Source of the DNA: Micromonospora nigra
GTDB lineage: Bacteria; Actinomycetota; Actinomycetes; Mycobacteriales; Micromonosporaceae
NCBI RefSeq assembly: GCF_900091585.1
Contig: NZ_FMHT01000003.1
Span: forward strand, 1,178,001-1,242,000
DNA: 64,000 bases
Reading direction: 5' to 3'
The stretch's first letter is position 1. Each line of letters opens with the position of its first letter. The notes below the pieces were generated by a model. It was not told the DNA's origin and ran no database searches. It saw only the letters and a list, made by a program, of their open reading frames with translations. Position numbers and translations under genes: made by a program. Positions 22,018-31,697 of the stretch are shown here, in pieces.

Positions 22018-24860
22018 GAGGTGGCCTCCGGCAGGTAGACGTAGACGCCGAGCACGTCGGCGGGTTTCTGGGCGGCGACGGTGATCTGGCGGCGGACCCG
22101 CTGCCCGGCCGCCTCCCGCACCCGGATGTGCGAGGAGCGCAGCGCGTCGGCGAGCCGGTCGGCGGTGCCGTCCAGGTGTGGCACGACCTCGTCGAGCTTG
22201 CCGATCACCCGCTCCAGCAACGGGGTGGCCGCCTCGGGCAGCACGTTGCCGGTCGGGCTGGCCGCCAGCAGCGTCGCCACCTCCTCGTCGGGCAGCCACT
22301 CGGCGGCGGTCGGGGCGCCCCGGAAGGCGAGCAGCCGGGCCTCCTCGGCGACCAGCCGGCGCGGCTCGGCGTCCACCGCCCGGGTAGGCAGCGTCAGGTG
22401 CAGCCGGAACCGCACCAGCAGCAGGGTCGTCCGCTTCGACACCGCCGACGTACGCATCACCCCGGCCCGTCGGGCGGGCCGCTGGTCGGCGGGAACCGTC
22501 GGATCCAGGGCGCTCTCCAGCAGGTGGCGGGCCAGCGCGGCGACGTACGGGTCGGTGCGGTCCAGGTGGGCGGCGCGGGCCGGGGTGGGCAGCTCGCGGC
22601 GCAGGGCCAGGGTGGCCGGATAGCCGGCCGGGAAGGCGTCACGCAGCGGCAGCGGCAGCCCACCGGTGCTGGTGTCGAAGCCGTCAGGCTTGCCGACCAC
22701 GTCCGCGCCGAGCGCGGCGAACCCGGCCCGGGCGAACTCGGCAACCTCGTCCGGTGAGCCGAGGCTGGCCCGGATCTCGGCCAGCTCGGCGGCCACCTCG
22801 GCGGGCTGGATGCCCCGCTGGGCGTACTTGGTGCGGGACTCCTTCTCCTTCTGAGCCGCGCTCTCCCACTCGCGGTGCAGCTCCTCGCGGGACTCCGTGC
22901 CCAGCCCCTCGATGGTGAGCTGCTCCGGGGCGTCCGGGGCGATCAGCAGCTCCTGCGCGATGGTCTGGAGCACGTCGTCACTGCGGTCCGGCACCGGCAC
23001 CGAGACACCGAGCGCCCTGCGGATCTGCTCATGCTTGCGCAGCAGCACCTTGAGCACGATCTCGTCGATCCGGTTGTCCGTGCCGTAGATCATCACGGCA
23101 CGGACCTTCGGGGCCCGCTGCCCGAAGCGGTCGACGCGGCCCTCCCGCTGCTCGTGTCGGGTCGGGTTCCACGCCAGGTCGTAGTGCACCACCGCCTGAA
23201 AGGCGTCCTGGAGGTTGACACCCTCGGACAGGCAGTCGGTGGCGACCAGCACCGGCCGGCGTTTCAGGTCGGCGGTCAACTCCCTGATCCGGTCGGTGCG
23301 TTCCTCGGGCGGCAGCGCGCCGGTGACGCAGCCGACCGCGAAGTTCCTGCCCAGCGCGGCGGTCAGCCGCTCCGCGACATACTCGGCGGTGTCGATGTAG
23401 CGGCAGAAGACCACCGGATTGAACCCGTCGCCGAGCAGCGCCTTGACCTCCTTGACCAGCAGGTCGAGCTTGCTGTCTCCCTTGGCGGCGAGGGCTTCGG
23501 CGCGGCGGGCGAAGGCGAGCAGCTTGCGCCGCTCGGGGCTCCCCGAGTCGGCGTCGGTGTCGGCCCCGGGCACCAGGTCGACCGATTCCTGGGTCTCGTC
23601 GTCCGGTAGATCCAGCACGGCGGCCCTACCCAGCGCGTCGGCCTCGTCGGCGTCGGTGGCGTCCGCGTTGGCCGCCCGGGTCCGCAGCGTGGCGGCGGCG
23701 GCCTGCGGCGAGGATGCCATCGCCCGCAGCAGGGCCAGCGCCGACCAGTAGCGCACCCGCTGGCGGACCTGGCCGCCGATCGGGTCGCGGACGGTCTGCC
23801 GGGCATAGGTGACCACGTCGTCGAAGAGGCTCCTGTAGTCGCCGGTCAGCCGATAGGGACGCTCGGTCGACTCCCGGTCCTCCGGAAACGGGGTGTCCTC
23901 CAGGAAGCGGCGGATGTCCACCCGGCGGCGCTGCACGAAGTGCCGGGCCAGGAGTTCACGGCCCTCCGCGTGGTCCAGGTCGACGGTCTCCAGCCTCGGG
24001 TCGAGGAGGCCGACCAGATTGCGGAAGCCGGCGTCCTTGCCGCTGTGCGGGGTGGCGGTGACCAGGATCAGGTGCCGGTCGGCGCGGGCCGCGAGCCGGC
24101 GCACCAGCTCGTGCCGCAGCATCCGGGACCGGCCACCACGGTTGCTCTCGTCCAGCACGGCCGAATGCGCCTCGTCGACGATGACCAGGTCGGGGGCACC
24201 CCGCAGGAACTGGTCGCGCAACTCCGGCCGCTTGATGTAGTCGGTGGACACCACCACGTGCCGGTACCGGTCGAAGACGGACTGCGCACCGACCAGGTCC
24301 CGCTCCAGCCGGCGTACGGTGCCAGGCAGCACCAGCTCGGCGGCGATGCCGAACTTCTCGGCCAGTTCCCGCTGCCACTGCTCGGCCAGGGCCGGGCTGC
24401 ACAGCACGGCCAACCCGTCGGCGTCGCCCTGCGCCAGCAGCTCGGCAGCGATCAGGCCCGACTCGACGGTCTTGCCGATGCCGACGTCGTCGGCGATCAG
24501 CAGCCGTACGGTGTCCTGCCGCAACGCCATCAGCAGCGGCACGAGCTGGTAGGGCCGGGGCTCCACGGCCAGCCCACCCAGAGACCGGAACGGCCCGCCG
24601 GTGGAGCGGAACCCGATCCGCAGCGCGGTACGCAGCAGCCCGGCGCGGCTGGCGTTGCCGGCGTCGGTGGGATCGGGGTAGGCGAAGGTCGCCTCTTCGA
24701 CCACCTCCAGGTCGGTCAGCACGGCCGCCCGCTCGTCATCCGAACCGCCGAGCGGGCGCAGCACCAGCAGCCCCGGCTCCGACTCGGGCAGCACCACCCA
24801 CTCTCGGCCCCGTGCTCTGACCAGCGTGCCCGGCTCGAACCGCTCCGCGGTCACCGTCAC
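22014..24860 (-). CDS. SNF2/HepA-type DEAH helicase (DrmD-like)
   Basis: This 948-aa superfamily 2 ATPase has DDVGIGKTVE (motif I, about 122-131), VDEAHS (motif II, about 227), LVTATPHSGK (motif III, about 265-274) and the C-terminal helicase EGRVDRFGQ (motif VI, about 575). An acidic Asp/Ala-rich insertion of about 40 residues separates the lobes. It matches RapA/HepA and the DrmD accessory helicase of class 1 DISARM in domain type and size. The GTG start lies 34 bp downstream of the large helicase gene and follows an AGGTGG. Its stop overlaps the methylase start. It probably remodels or translocates on invading DNA together with the other operon products. Confidence 0.9.
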   Translation of the reverse strand: MTVTAERFEPGTLVRARGREWVVLPESEPGLLVLRPLGGSDDERAAVLTDLEVVEEATFAYPDPTDAGNASRAGLLRTALRIGFRSTGGPFRSLGGLAVEPRPYQLVPLLMALRQDTVRLLIADDVGIGKTVESGLIAAELLAQGDADGLAVLCSPALAEQWQRELAEKFGIAAELVLPGTVRRLERDLVGAQSVFDRYRHVVVSTDYIKRPELRDQFLRGAPDLVIVDEAHSAVLDESNRGGRSRMLRHELVRRLAARADRHLILVTATPHSGKDAGFRNLVGLLDPRLETVDLDHAEGRELLARHFVQRRRVDIRRFLEDTPFPEDRESTERPYRLTGDYRSLFDDVVTYARQTVRDPIGGQVRQRVRYWSALALLRAMASSPQAAAATLRTRAANADATDADEADALGRAAVLDLPDDETQESVDLVPGADTDADSGSPERRKLLAFARRAEALAAKGDSKLDLLVKEVKALLGDGFNPVVFCRYIDTAEYVAERLTAALGRNFAVGCVTGALPPEERTDRIRELTADLKRRPVLVATDCLSEGVNLQDAFQAVVHYDLAWNPTRHEQREGRVDRFGQRAPKVRAVMIYGTDNRIDEIVLKVLLRKHEQIRRALGVSVPVPDRSDDVLQTIAQELLIAPDAPEQLTIEGLGTESREELHREWESAAQKEKESRTKYAQRGIQPAEVAAELAEIRASLGSPDEVAEFARAGFAALGADVVGKPDGFDTSTGGLPLPLRDAFPAGYPATLALRRELPTPARAAHLDRTDPYVAALARHLLESALDPTVPADQRPARRAGVMRTSAVSKRTTLLLVRFRLHLTLPTRAVDAEPRRLVAEEARLLAFRGAPTAAEWLPDEEVATLLAASPTGNVLPEAATPLLERVIGKLDEVVPHLDGTADRLADALRSSHIRVREAAGQRVRRQITVAAQKPADVLGVYVYLPEATS

Positions 24861-24894
24861 CGTGCCACCTTTCGTCCGCGACTACCGGGCCCGC

Positions 24895-27800
24895 TCATCG
24901 CGTCCCTGCCTGGTGCTGCCCGAACACACTCGGGTAGCGGTCCACTGCTCGTTGCCACTCGCCCGCCGTCACCCTGATCGGCGTCCACCCCGCGTCGATC
25001 AGGCTCTCCTCGGCGTCGAGGTCGCGCCCCTGCCCGGCCGCCTCGCCGGGAACATCCACGAAGACCGCCGCGCGGTGCTCGCGATAGACCAGGTCGACCA
25101 GCGCCTCTGCCACCCGCTCCCGCCCGCCCTCCGGCGTCCGGTAGCCCGCCTGCGTCAGCCACGCCACGAACTGGGCGCCGGCTCCGCTCGCGTCGAGGCG
25201 GCCCGCAGCGTCGGCGGCACCGGTCGGGGTGGTCCGCGACCCGACCAGATCGAGCAGCAGGTTGGCGATCAGGTGCCGGTCGATCAGGCGGTGACAGGGC
25301 TGGTTCGAGTACGACAGCAGGCAGTCGTAGCAGCCCTGCACGCAGCGGTCGTCACCGCCGGCCACGTCCTGTTCCGCTTCCTCACCGGTCGCCGGGTCGA
25401 AGTGGGCGATCCGCAGCGCCTCGGTCGCCACCAGACTGATCGCGTCGGGTTCCTCGACGAGCCGGCGCAACACACCCGCACCGCCCTCGGCGCTCTCGAT
25501 GAACAACATCCGCCCCTGCTCGTCAAGGTCGGGCAGCAACTCGCCGGCCAGCTCCGAATCCTCCAGTTGGAACGTCGCCTCGATGCCGCGCTCCAGGGCA
25601 TATAGCAGTGACACCGCCTCCTCGTGCCGTGCCCTGCGGGTCAGCCGCAGCACCAGGATGTTACGGCGATCCTCGACGTACGGGATCACCCGCTGCTTGC
25701 GCTTGGTCTCGTCGGCGGAGCCGAGGTCCTCCTCGTCGGTCGTCTTCTCGGCCGCCTTCGACTCAGAGAGCCACTCCCCGCTGGTGGTGTCCAGCCAGAA
25801 GCCACGGATCTTCTGGTCCTTGCGCCGGGTCAACCCCAGGTTCGCCCGGCGGACGGTTGCCGCGTCGCCGTACACCAGGGCCGCCACGGCCGGGCCGTCC
25901 TCCGGCCCCACCGTCGCGGTGAGCTTGCCGGGCCGTCCGCCATGCTGGTGGAAACGGTACGACGTCTCGATCTGGAAACCGGAACGGCGGCGCTCCTCCT
26001 CGTCCGAGGAGATCCGCTCCCGGCGTTGGGTGCGGACCGTGTACAGGCGCAGCAGGTTCTCGTCGGTCGCGCCGAGCTGTTCGCCGCAGCTTTCGCAGAC
26101 GTCGATGCCGGGTACGTCGTCGTGCAGGTGCCCGCAGGCGCGGCAACGCCGGGCGGAGCTGGTGAGCACGCTTTCCTTGCCCGGCTCCGCCGCCTGCTGC
26201 AACTGCACACCGCGCACCATGTAGCGGGCACCCTCGTGGTAGATCAGCGCCCCCGGGCCGAACTCGCTGATGCCGATGAAACGAGGCCGGTGGAGGTAGT
26301 CGCCCTGCCGCTGCCCGTTGAGCCCGGGAATGTAGGCGGCCAGCGGAAGTCGAGGGAACGAGTAACCCGGCAGGAAGCCCTCGGAAGCCAGGTAACGGTA
26401 GGTGTAGAAGTCGGTCTGAGGTTCGTCGGAGTCCTCGTTGCGTAGCAGGTCGAGCTGCACCCGGGCGTCGTTGGCCCGGCGGTGTGCCTCTTCCCGGGCC
26501 CGGTGCGACACGTTGGTGTCGACAGCCCGACGCCCCTGCACCTCGTACTCCCTGAACGCGGCACGGTAAAGCTTGCGCCACCGCTCCAGCGCCTCCTCGA
26601 AGCTGCGCGGGGCGCGTGCGATGACATCAGCCACCCAACTGGGGCGCCACCAAGGCGCGCTCGGCAGCTCCCCCGCCAGGTCGCTGGCAAGGGCCGCCTC
26701 GGCTCGGGCCAACGCCCGGCAGCGGGCCTCCGGGTCCTCGACAGACTTCTTCAGCTTGGGCAGCAGCTCCAGAGCCGGGTTCTCCCCACCGGTCTCCATC
26801 ACCGCCGCCAGCGAGCTGGGCAGTTCCTCCGTCGTCTCAGCCAGCCAGATAGCCTGAAGGTGCGAGCGAACCAGATCCTCGTTGGCCAGGTCAAGGCGAG
26901 GGGGCTGCACCGCGCCGCCCACCATCTCGGTCTGACGCTTGAAGTAGTACTGGTCGTGCGCGCTGCCGGTGGAGCAGTAGGTGACCACCAGGGCCGGCTG
27001 GCCGGAACGGCCCGCCCGACCAGCCCGCTGCGCGTAGTTGGCCGGAGTCGGTGGCACGTTACGCAGGGCGACCGCGTTGAGTTCCTTGATGTCGACGCCC
27101 AACTCCATCGTCGGCGAGCAGAACAGCAGCGGCAGGTCGCCCTCGCGGAACTCCCGCTCCCGCTCCTGTCGCACCACCGGTGTGACCTGGGCGGTGTGCT
27201 CCTTGGCCTGGAGGCCGGTGAGCAGGTGCGAAGTGTCGCGATAGAGACCGCGGAAGAAGGTGTTCACCCGGGCGCCGACCTCACCGGAGAGCTGCTTGCG
27301 GACCCGGTCCTCTGCGCCCGCCCTGCCGTCACCGGCCTGCCAGAGCAGTGCGTCAGAACGGAGCCGGTAGCCGCCGATCAGGTCCTCACCTTCACCCGGT
27401 GCTGCCTGGATCACCAGACCCGCCTCGGTGAGCACCGCCAACAGGTCACGGATCATGCTCTGCGCATCGGCGATCCCACAGGGCCGGCCGGGGCCCTCAT
27501 ACTGCCGCTTGAGGTATCTCCCCAGCGCGCCACGGCCGGACAGGTGCAGGTATGAGCGAGGGCGTCCCCTGCCGCTCGGCTTCGGGAAGGCGATGGCCGC
27601 CACGGTGGCCCGCTCCCGCACACCGAGCGCCCACGGTTCGGCCAGGTGCTGGACCGACAGGCGGCGGATCTCGTCGAAACCCTCCTCGGTGAGGCACCGC
27701 ACGTCGATAGCCAGGTTCCGGCGCAACTCGTCGAGCAGGGTCGCCGCGACCTCGTGGCGGTGCTCAGGGCTGTCATCGCGCAGCAGGTGATGGCTGCCCT

Positions 27801-30060
27801 CCCAGATCTCCTGGTCGGCCGCGACCTCGTCGAGGTAGCGGTAGCCGATGCGCAGTAGGCCGGTCTGCTCAAGGTTGGGCATGGTCACCCGCCAGCCGCG
27901 TTCCAGATCCAGGTAGAGCCGGTAGTTGACCATCTCGCGCAACGCCCGCCAGATCTCCTCCTTGCCGTAGCGGACCTCCGGCCTGCGGGCGAACTCGGTC
28001 AACTGCAACCCCAGCGCCGCCGTGACCTGCTGGGCCACCCGTTCGTGGGTGAGACCCTCCGGCTCCTTCTCGGCCGCCCGGTAGAGAGCACCGCGCAGCT
28101 GCACCACCTGCACGAAGTCGTTGAAGTGCCCGGCCTGGAGCGAGGCGTCCTGCCGGTTGTCGACGAACGACAGCAGCTTCCGCGCCGGCTTTTCGAGCGC
28201 CGGTTCGGCGCGCAGCGCCCGGACGATGCTGGCCCCGACCACCGACAGTGCCGAGCTGCGGCCCTCCGTGGATAGCTTGGCGAGTTGGGCGAAGTCGGTG
28301 CCCCGGTGACGCTCGTAGGAGACCCGGCAACGCAGGCAGAACCGGAAGGGGGCGGCGACCCAGGCGGCGGCGAAGCCCTTGCCCGCATCGACCTCGAACC
28401 CCTCGGCGTCGACGTGCACCACCTCAGGCAGATGCTTGCGCTTGTCCTCCGCCGGGATCGTGCTTCCGTCGTCGGCGAGCACCGTCCACGAGTACGGCAG
28501 CCGGCCATCTTGCACAGCGATCTCCAGGCTGTCGGGCCACGGCAGATCGTCGGTGAGGAAGAGGTAGCCGCCGCCCTCGCTGCCGTCCGCGTCCTGCCGC
28601 GCCTCGAAGCCGTTCACCGTCCGGCGGACGGTCAGATACTCCTGTCCGCACTCCCGGCAGAAGGCCAGCGGCACGAGGATCTTCCGCTCGGTGGAGCCGC
28701 TGTCCGGTGAGACGGTCTGGTAGCGGCTGGTGATGTGCCGTTGGACCGGCGGCTCGATGGTCACGTAGACGTTGTCGCCCTTGGAGAGGAACTGGTGCAG
28801 CCGGAAGGCGAACACGGGTCGGTCTGTCTCCGGGTCGATGAGCTGGGCACCGGCCTGAAGTACCGCCTGGATCGCAACCCGGCAGTCGTCGGTGGTCTCG
28901 CCGGTCAGCTCGGCCAGGTTGTCGGCGGCGTCCGGGACGGTGCGCGGACGCTTGCGGACCAGATGACCCGTACCCTCCTTTGGCTCGATGCCGAAGGCGC
29001 TCTCCACCCAATGGGCCAGCGGGTCCCCCAGGAAGCCAGCCAAATCTGGGCGGTTACCTGCTCGCAGCCAGCGTCGTACCCGCTCGGCGAGACCACCGGC
29101 TCCTGCTCCGCCGCCCGTCGTGGCCCGCCGCAGAGACTCGCCGATGACGTGCTCCGCATGAACGACCTGTCCGAACAGCCGGGTCGCCACGGCGGCGACC
29201 GCAGCACGCTGGTGTGCGGCGTCACCCTGGGTCGTCATGGTGGCCGACGTGCCGATGCATTGAAGATCCGGCGCTGCGCAGGCGTCTTTCGTGCGACGGA
29301 CGAGGAACGCCACATCCGCCCCCTGCCGCCCCCGGTACGTGTGCAGTTCGTCGAGGACGAGGAACCACAACCCACCGGCCGCCCGGATCAGCCGGTCCCG
29401 TTCCCGGTGCCGGGTGAGCAGCAGTTCGAGCATCACGTAGTTGGTCAGCAGGATGTCCGGCGGATCCTTGAGGATCCGACGCTTGGCCTCGGCATTCTCC
29501 TGACCCGTGTAACGGTCGAAGCTGACCGGTGGTTCGCCGTCCGAAAGGCCCCAGCGCACGAACTTCTCCAGCTCGTGCATCTGGCTGTTGGCCAGCGCGT
29601 TCATCGGGTAGACGATGATCGCCTTGACGCCCGGCTGATACGTCCCGTCCGCCTTCGCCCGCAGCACCCGGTCAACGATCGGCACAATGTAGGACAAGCT
29701 CTTTCCCGAGCCGGTGCCCGTCGTCAACACATAGCTGTGGCCAGCCCGGGCAGTGACGATTGCCTCGCGCTGATGCTGGTGCAGACGCAGCGGCTGGCCG
29801 CCCGGGTCACCCTGGTGCTTCTTGGTGCGGAAGATCCGCTCGCAGTCCCTATGTAGCAGACCCTCGGCGACCAAACCGTCGATCGTTCCGCCGGAGGCGA
29901 AATTGGGGTTCAGCGACAGGTACGGAGCTGGCCACTGGTAGCCGGAGGCGTGCAACGTCTCGACGTGCTTCCGGACACGCTCGTCACGTGGATCGACGAA
30001 ACTCGACGTGAACTCGCGGTAGTCCCCGATGAGTCGATCCCGCACATCGAAGACGTCCAT
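24895..30060 (-). CDS. Giant DEAD/DEAH helicase with DUF1998 and Vsr-like C-terminus (DrmA-DrmB / DruE-like)
   Basis: This 1721-aa protein has TTGTGSGKS (motif I, about 115), LDELHTYRG (motif II, about 236), GTSATM (motif III, about 276), a second lobe with PTMELGVDIKEL (about 980) and QRAGRAGRSGQ (motif VI, about 1010). Cys pairs occur at about 465 (CRECG), 575 (CLRC), 1300 (CRACG ... CESCG) and 1570 (CVQGCYDC), the last being the DUF1998/MZB zinc site. The last 100 residues (VDLVYREHRAAVFVD ... GWTPIRV) look like a Vsr/DUF559 endonuclease fold. DISARM usually has helicase and DUF1998 as separate DrmA and DrmB; here they are fused, as in Druantia DruE. GGGAG precedes the ATG at 30060. It heads the operon. 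Confidence 0.9.
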   Translation of the reverse strand: MDVFDVRDRLIGDYREFTSSFVDPRDERVRKHVETLHASGYQWPAPYLSLNPNFASGGTIDGLVAEGLLHRDCERIFRTKKHQGDPGGQPLRLHQHQREAIVTARAGHSYVLTTGTGSGKSLSYIVPIVDRVLRAKADGTYQPGVKAIIVYPMNALANSQMHELEKFVRWGLSDGEPPVSFDRYTGQENAEAKRRILKDPPDILLTNYVMLELLLTRHRERDRLIRAAGGLWFLVLDELHTYRGRQGADVAFLVRRTKDACAAPDLQCIGTSATMTTQGDAAHQRAAVAAVATRLFGQVVHAEHVIGESLRRATTGGGAGAGGLAERVRRWLRAGNRPDLAGFLGDPLAHWVESAFGIEPKEGTGHLVRKRPRTVPDAADNLAELTGETTDDCRVAIQAVLQAGAQLIDPETDRPVFAFRLHQFLSKGDNVYVTIEPPVQRHITSRYQTVSPDSGSTERKILVPLAFCRECGQEYLTVRRTVNGFEARQDADGSEGGGYLFLTDDLPWPDSLEIAVQDGRLPYSWTVLADDGSTIPAEDKRKHLPEVVHVDAEGFEVDAGKGFAAAWVAAPFRFCLRCRVSYERHRGTDFAQLAKLSTEGRSSALSVVGASIVRALRAEPALEKPARKLLSFVDNRQDASLQAGHFNDFVQVVQLRGALYRAAEKEPEGLTHERVAQQVTAALGLQLTEFARRPEVRYGKEEIWRALREMVNYRLYLDLERGWRVTMPNLEQTGLLRIGYRYLDEVAADQEIWEGSHHLLRDDSPEHRHEVAATLLDELRRNLAIDVRCLTEEGFDEIRRLSVQHLAEPWALGVRERATVAAIAFPKPSGRGRPRSYLHLSGRGALGRYLKRQYEGPGRPCGIADAQSMIRDLLAVLTEAGLVIQAAPGEGEDLIGGYRLRSDALLWQAGDGRAGAEDRVRKQLSGEVGARVNTFFRGLYRDTSHLLTGLQAKEHTAQVTPVVRQEREREFREGDLPLLFCSPTMELGVDIKELNAVALRNVPPTPANYAQRAGRAGRSGQPALVVTYCSTGSAHDQYYFKRQTEMVGGAVQPPRLDLANEDLVRSHLQAIWLAETTEELPSSLAAVMETGGENPALELLPKLKKSVEDPEARCRALARAEAALASDLAGELPSAPWWRPSWVADVIARAPRSFEEALERWRKLYRAAFREYEVQGRRAVDTNVSHRAREEAHRRANDARVQLDLLRNEDSDEPQTDFYTYRYLASEGFLPGYSFPRLPLAAYIPGLNGQRQGDYLHRPRFIGISEFGPGALIYHEGARYMVRGVQLQQAAEPGKESVLTSSARRCRACGHLHDDVPGIDVCESCGEQLGATDENLLRLYTVRTQRRERISSDEEERRRSGFQIETSYRFHQHGGRPGKLTATVGPEDGPAVAALVYGDAATVRRANLGLTRRKDQKIRGFWLDTTSGEWLSESKAAEKTTDEEDLGSADETKRKQRVIPYVEDRRNILVLRLTRRARHEEAVSLLYALERGIEATFQLEDSELAGELLPDLDEQGRMLFIESAEGGAGVLRRLVEEPDAISLVATEALRIAHFDPATGEEAEQDVAGGDDRCVQGCYDCLLSYSNQPCHRLIDRHLIANLLLDLVGSRTTPTGAADAAGRLDASGAGAQFVAWLTQAGYRTPEGGRERVAEALVDLVYREHRAAVFVDVPGEAAGQGRDLDAEESLIDAGWTPIRVTAGEWQRAVDRYPSVFGQHQAGTR

Positions 30061-30284
30061 AAGTGCTCCCGACACCTCACTGTATGAGGCTCCGATTCAA
30101 CCACCCCGCAACCGATCCGGAAGACTCCGGTGTCGGGTCGAGACCTACTCCAGACCGTTGTCTTGAGGTGTCAGACCCCGACCGTCCACCGGTCAACCAC
30201 CTCGTGTCGAAACTGCCTGTCGGCATTCCGACTTGATGGTCGAATTGGAGCCCGTACGGCTCGCCTGCCCTCGCTCCGGCGGCC

Positions 30285-30662
30285 TCAGACCGGGCGGCGG
30301 CCCGCGAAGCCGCACTCGACGCGGTGGTACCACCGCACGTCCGTGTCCCCCTCCAGCCAGCACCACAGCACCGGTCGGCCGTCGCGCTCGCCGGGGAAGT
30401 CGAGCAGCACCGGGGCGACGCCCTTGACCTGGATGTCGTGCTGGTGCAGCTCGTCGAGGACGCCGTGCAGCCGCGCCTCCAGGCCCTTCAGTTCGGCGCG
30501 GCCACCGAGCACGCTCAGACCGTGGTCGGCGAGGTCGGCGCGCAGTTCGGCCAGGTCGGCCCGGATCCTGATCAGCTCGTCGATCCGTGGGCGCAGGGTG
30601 GCCACCAGGTGCCGGGCCTGGGCGAGAGTGAACACCGGGCCAGTATGGGGCACCACGCTCAC
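30285..30662 (-). CDS. DUF2203 family protein
   Basis: This 125-aa cytoplasmic protein has the DUF2203 pattern: N-terminal FTLAQARHLVATLRP, a central amphipathic helix pair and a C-terminal VLWCWLEGD ... WYHRVECGFAGRRPV. Members occur in actinobacteria and Deinococcus-Thermus and have no assigned function. The GTG at 30662 is the first in-frame start but has no clear Shine-Dalgarno; GTGs at 30656, 30653 and close to VFTLAQ are alternatives. It stands between the defence operon promoter region and the proC terminator, at the edge of the backbone. Confidence 0.7.
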   Translation of the reverse strand: MSVVPHTGPVFTLAQARHLVATLRPRIDELIRIRADLAELRADLADHGLSVLGGRAELKGLEARLHGVLDELHQHDIQVKGVAPVLLDFPGERDGRPVLWCWLEGDTDVRWYHRVECGFAGRRPV

Positions 30663-30822
30663 CGGAACGACCCGCGGCCTCGACGGGTTCGGCGTCGGGC
30701 AGGTGCAGAGGGCCGACCGGCCACCCGTCGCCGCACCAGACGCCGCACGAGACGCCGCGACTCGCGCCTTCGACCGGCCCGGAAACCGCGACCTGCCGCG
30801 ATCCGCGTGGCACCAGCGCCGG

Positions 30823-30850
30823 ACCGGCGCCGCGTGCTCTCGGCGCCGGT
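30823..30850 (-). terminator. Hairpin terminator downstream of proC
   Basis: A perfect 10-bp stem ACCGGCGCCG/CGGCGCCGGT with an 8-nt loop lies 5 bp past the proC stop on the leftward strand. Confidence 0.7.
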
Positions 30851-30854
30851 ACGC

Positions 30855-31673
30855 TCAGTCGATCTGGGCGGCCAGCTCGCGGGCCCGGTCGCGGGCGGCT
30901 TCCAGGGCCGCCAGCAGGGCCGCGCGTACGCCGTGGCGCTCCAGCTCGCGGATGGCGGAGATGGTGGTGCCGGCGGGCGAGGTGACCGCCTCGCGCAGCT
31001 TCACCGGGTGTTCGCCGGAGTCGCGCAGCATGACCGCCGAGCCGATCGCGGTCTGCACGATCAGCTCGTGCGCCACCTGGCGGGGCAGGCCGAGCAGGAT
31101 GCCGGCGTCGACCATCGCCTCCACCAGCAGGTAGAAGTAGGCGGGGCCAGAGCCCGACAGGGCGGTCACCGCGTCCTGCTGGGACTCGGGAACCCGGACC
31201 GTCGCCCCGAGGGGCTTGAACATCTCCTCGGCCAGCGCCAGGTGGGTGCCGGTGGCGTGCGCACCCGCCGAGATCGCGGTCATCGCCTCGTCGACCAGCG
31301 CGGGGGTGTTGGTCATGACCCGCACCACCGGAGTCCCGTCGGGCAGCCGGCGACCGAAGAAGGTCGTCGGCAGGCCGGCACACATCGAGATGACCAGCTT
31401 GTCTGCCGGCACCTTGGGCCCGATCTCCTCCAGCAGCGCCGCCGCGTCCTGCGGCTTGACGGAGATGGCCAGCACCTCGGCCTCGTCGACGGCGGTGAGG
31501 TTGTCGACCACCCGGACGCCGTAGCGGGCGGACAGTTCCTCCGCGCGGGCCGGCCGGCGGGCCGTGGCCAGCAACCGGTCCACGGGCCATCCCGAGCGCA
31601 GCAGCCCGGAGAGCATCAACTCGCCGATCTTGCCGGCTCCGATCACCGCGACCGTGTGCACCGCACCCGCCAT
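30855..31673 (-). CDS. proC: Pyrroline-5-carboxylate reductase
   Basis: This 272-aa enzyme carries out the last step of proline synthesis, reducing pyrroline-5-carboxylate with NAD(P)H. It has the Rossmann motif VIGAGKIGE (about 9-17), the ISVKPQD block, TALSGSGPAYFYLL (about 168-181) and the C-terminal P5CR signature REAVTSPAGTTISAI. The length matches the family. The ATG at 31673 is downstream of the pfkA terminator, so proC probably has its own promoter in the short gap, or relies on readthrough. No other proline gene is in the window. Confidence 0.96.
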   Translation of the reverse strand: MAGAVHTVAVIGAGKIGELMLSGLLRSGWPVDRLLATARRPARAEELSARYGVRVVDNLTAVDEAEVLAISVKPQDAAALLEEIGPKVPADKLVISMCAGLPTTFFGRRLPDGTPVVRVMTNTPALVDEAMTAISAGAHATGTHLALAEEMFKPLGATVRVPESQQDAVTALSGSGPAYFYLLVEAMVDAGILLGLPRQVAHELIVQTAIGSAVMLRDSGEHPVKLREAVTSPAGTTISAIRELERHGVRAALLAALEAARDRARELAAQID

Positions 31674-31697
31674 CGGCCGTACCCCTTCCTGGTGGCA

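Noticed and set aside
24895..30060. A BREX or Pgl assignment for the large helicase operon
   Set aside because: No PglZ alkaline phosphatase, BrxC or BrxL-type protein is present; the methylase and helicases fit DISARM/Druantia better.
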